A stretch of 7,527 nucleotides of DNA from a bacterium (GTDB lineage: Bacteria > SZUA-79 > Acidulodesulfobacterales > Acidulodesulfobacteraceae), in NCBI GenBank assembly GCA_021791295.1, contig JAJYWW010000073.1:1-7527 (forward strand). The letters run 5' to 3'. The notes beneath the pieces were generated by a model that saw only the letters and a list, made by a program, of their open reading frames with translations, was not told the origin of the DNA and searched no databases. The translations under genes and the position numbers were made by a program. The number at the start of each line of letters is the position of its first letter. Position 1 is the stretch's first letter. Shown here in pieces: positions 6,584-7,527 of this stretch.

Positions 6584-6785
6584 TAAGCTCTCTTTTAACG
6601 GCTTTATATATTTCGTAAATCCCTGCAATAAAACCCAGTACGGCAAAAATTGCTAAAAAAAGGTACTTAAAATTTAAATATTTGTCTATTTCTATTCCTA
6701 TAAAAATACCGATTAAAACCGATATAATCAGATTTAATCCCAAAGAGCTCATTCTTGCAATTTGTTTTATGAATTCTTTGTCCAT
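6570..6785 (-). CDS. atpZ: AtpZ-like small membrane protein (F0F1-ATPase gene 1 family)
   Basis: The 71-residue protein has two membrane helices (about 14-33 and 41-61) joined by a short turn containing EIDKYLNFKY, and ends in a basic amphipathic tail (YKAVKRELNEKP). The pattern G-x3-G-x2-x-DK then a glycine-containing second helix (AVLGFIAGIYEIYK) is typical of the AtpZ / ATPase gene 1 family at the head of atp operons. Those proteins are proposed to work with AtpI in ion (Mg/Ca) handling or c-ring assembly; the exact role is unsettled. The ATG at 6785 has only a poor ribosome site (AGAAA). This is the first gene of the F0 operon, 123 bases after the cytochrome gene. Confidence 0.85.
   Translation of the reverse strand: MDKEFIKQIARMSSLGLNLIISVLIGIFIGIEIDKYLNFKYLFLAIFAVLGFIAGIYEIYKAVKRELNEKP
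6588..6593 (-). promoter_or_regulatory. Shine-Dalgarno site deciding the atpI start
   Basis: AGAGAG on the minus strand, within the 3' end of atpZ, lies 4 bases before the ATG at 6583; the shifted match AAAGAG is 6 bases away. The alternative ATG at 6646 would bury 77 bases of the gene in atpZ, so the inner start is preferred. Confidence 0.6.
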
Positions 6786-6819
6786 TTTTATTTCTAATTA
6801 ACAATTTAATAAATAAACA

Positions 6820-6886
6820 AAGGCATTTACCGTATTTTAATTATATCATTTATTGCGATATAAAATATATTTACGATAAATGCCTT
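6820..6886 (-). terminator. Long hairpin after the cytochrome gene, candidate terminator
   Basis: In minus-strand RNA, arms 6872-6886 and 6820-6834 pair over 15 positions: 10 perfect, then one G-U, then 4 perfect. A second inner stem of 7 pairs (6857-6863 with 6841-6847) closes a 9-base loop. The stretch after the hairpin (6819 downwards) is T-rich in the transcript (TGTTTATTTATT). This fits an intrinsic terminator for the cytochrome gene that ends at 6909, although the stem is AT-rich and interrupted by an internal loop. Confidence 0.45.
6840..6848 (-). promoter_or_regulatory. Extended -10 promoter element of the atp operon
   Basis: The minus strand reads TGATATAAT here: a perfect TATAAT (6840-6845) preceded by TG and one base, the extended -10 form that needs little or no -35 box. 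No convincing -35 hexamer is seen 16-18 bases upstream. Transcription would start near 6833, giving about 48 bases of leader before atpZ. The element lies in the inner part of the hairpin described separately. Confidence 0.45.
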
Positions 6887-6900
6887 AGGTAAAATGCCTT
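6878..6900. repeat. Direct repeat of AAATGCCTT
   Basis: AAATGCCTT occurs at 6878-6886 and again at 6892-6900, 14 bases apart start to start. Both copies are complementary to the same segment at 6820-6831. The second copy, extended as GGTAAAATGCCTT (6888-6900), would pair over 12 bases with one bulged base. The region can therefore form two mutually exclusive hairpins. Confidence 0.6.
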
Positions 6901-6908
6901 GCTAAAAA

Positions 6909-7527
6909 TTACTTATTAGAGGCTTTTTTCGTTTTTTTCGCTTTAGCCGATTTTGCGGCATTAGCTGGAGTTCCCCATGGCAAAGATGCAGGGGGCGTCC
7001 ATTTTTTATGTTCTTTTGCTAAATGCTGATTATACGCTATGATGTTTAAAGAATTTAAATAATGAATAACTTCTTTAGCTTCTGCATTAGTAATCGGACA
7101 TCCGTTCGTTTTTTTCATTACGTTGATTACGACGTTTTTCCAGTCTCCGTATGTTTTGCCGTTATATCTTTCTACCCTGTTTAAAGTATGGCATATAACG
7201 CATTTATCGTGTAAAACGCCGAAACCTTTTTTTACGGGCCAAGGATAAACTACCGGCGGAACGTATTTGGTTCCGTTTAAGTTCATAGCCTGATAAATAA
7301 TTCTGTTTGTGCCTCTTGCGGCGATTTTCATATATCCCATAACGGGAACGTTAACCGCAACACATAATCCGCTTAATATTAAGAAAATCTGGGGAAACTT
7401 AGAAATATTCCCAAATTTAAAATTAGGCGTAAGGTCTTTTAGGTAATAACCGAGAACTAAAAAACCCGTTAAAAAAAGTCCTGATAAAGACAAATACTTA
7501 ACCGGCTGCATATTGCCCAGCATACCC
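6909..7527 (-). CDS. Membrane-anchored mono-heme cytochrome c, probably the C-terminal part of a larger respiratory subunit
   Basis: The frame is open to the window edge; an ATG at 7523 exists, but the frame continues through at least one more codon, so the 5' end is probably missing. Numbering from that ATG, two membrane helices lie at about 8-28 and 43-65. A segment after the second helix reads MGYMKIAARGTNRIIYQAM (62-80). The cytochrome c domain follows with the heme attachment site CVICH at 108-112 (H112 axial ligand), and a small-cytochrome pattern YGDWKNVVINVMKKTNGCPITNAEAKEVIHYL, in which M136 is a likely second ligand. The tail (186-204) is rich in alanine and lysine. The domain should lie on the periplasmic side. 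The helix-then-(R)xxxx(I)YxxM layout resembles the last helices of cytochrome bd subunit I (GRQPW..YG.. region), hinting at a CydA-like/cytochrome c fusion; the W is absent, so this is speculative. A simple membrane-tethered electron carrier is the alternative. It precedes the atp operon. Confidence 0.7.
   Translation of the reverse strand, partial: GMLGNMQPVKYLSLSGLFLTGFLVLGYYLKDLTPNFKFGNISKFPQIFLILSGLCVAVNVPVMGYMKIAARGTNRIIYQAMNLNGTKYVPPVVYPWPVKKGFGVLHDKCVICHTLNRVERYNGKTYGDWKNVVINVMKKTNGCPITNAEAKEVIHYLNSLNIIAYNQHLAKEHKKWTPPASLPWGTPANAAKSAKAKKTKKASNK

Noticed and set aside
6185..6646. Longer atpI reading from ATG 6646 (153 residues)
   Set aside because: It would lie inside atpZ for 77 bases, and the extra residues do not look like AtpI. 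The ATG at 6583 has a ribosome site and a typical short overlap.
1..7527. CRISPR array, tRNA genes, insertion sequence or phage genes
   Set aside because: No regular repeat-spacer pattern, no cloverleaf-like segment and no transposase or integrase motif was seen on either strand.

Overview
This is an AT-rich bacterial window with all complete genes on the minus strand. Only the tail of a helicase gene, at the left edge, lies on the plus strand. AT-rich codon use, a membrane (F0) ATP synthase gene set separated from the F1 genes, a c subunit with a signal peptide, and a c-type cytochrome with respiratory context together suggest a low-GC deltaproteobacterium-like Gram-negative with a respiratory metabolism. 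That placement is an inference from gene style, not from a marker comparison.

Layout, following transcription on the minus strand (right to left). (1) 6909-7527: a gene probably cut by the window edge, encoding two membrane helices followed by a mono-heme cytochrome c domain. It may be the C-terminal part of a cytochrome bd-type subunit I fused to cytochrome c. (2) 6786-6908: an intergenic region with a long hairpin that could terminate the cytochrome gene, and an extended -10 element in the hairpin loop that could start the ATP synthase operon. (3) 6785 to 5058: a compact F0 operon, atpZ-atpI-atpB-atpE. The first two genes overlap by 14 bases, and atpE has the strongest Shine-Dalgarno site in the window. 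(4) 4936-5057: an intergenic region with a good sigma70-like promoter whose -35 box lies inside an inverted repeat. (5) 4935 to 1282: a 1217-residue membrane diguanylate cyclase with a periplasmic Cache-type sensor, a HAMP-like linker, several GAF/PAS-like modules and a C-terminal GGDEF domain with intact active and inhibitory sites. (6) 1237 to 203: pheS, with no pheT after it; it ends tail-to-tail against the plus-strand helicase gene with a 4-base overlap.

Functionally the window joins energy conservation (a terminal cytochrome domain and the proton channel of ATP synthase), c-di-GMP signalling and translation (phenylalanyl-tRNA synthetase). The atp genes form a real functional unit. The cyclase appears to have its own promoter, so its position beside atp need not mean a shared role. 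I see no mobile element, CRISPR array, tRNA or rRNA. The points most worth a second look are the cytochrome fusion, the c subunit with its signal peptide and altered ion-site residue, the inverted repeat over the cyclase promoter, and the hairpin/promoter overlap before the atp operon. No gap between genes exceeds 123 bases.
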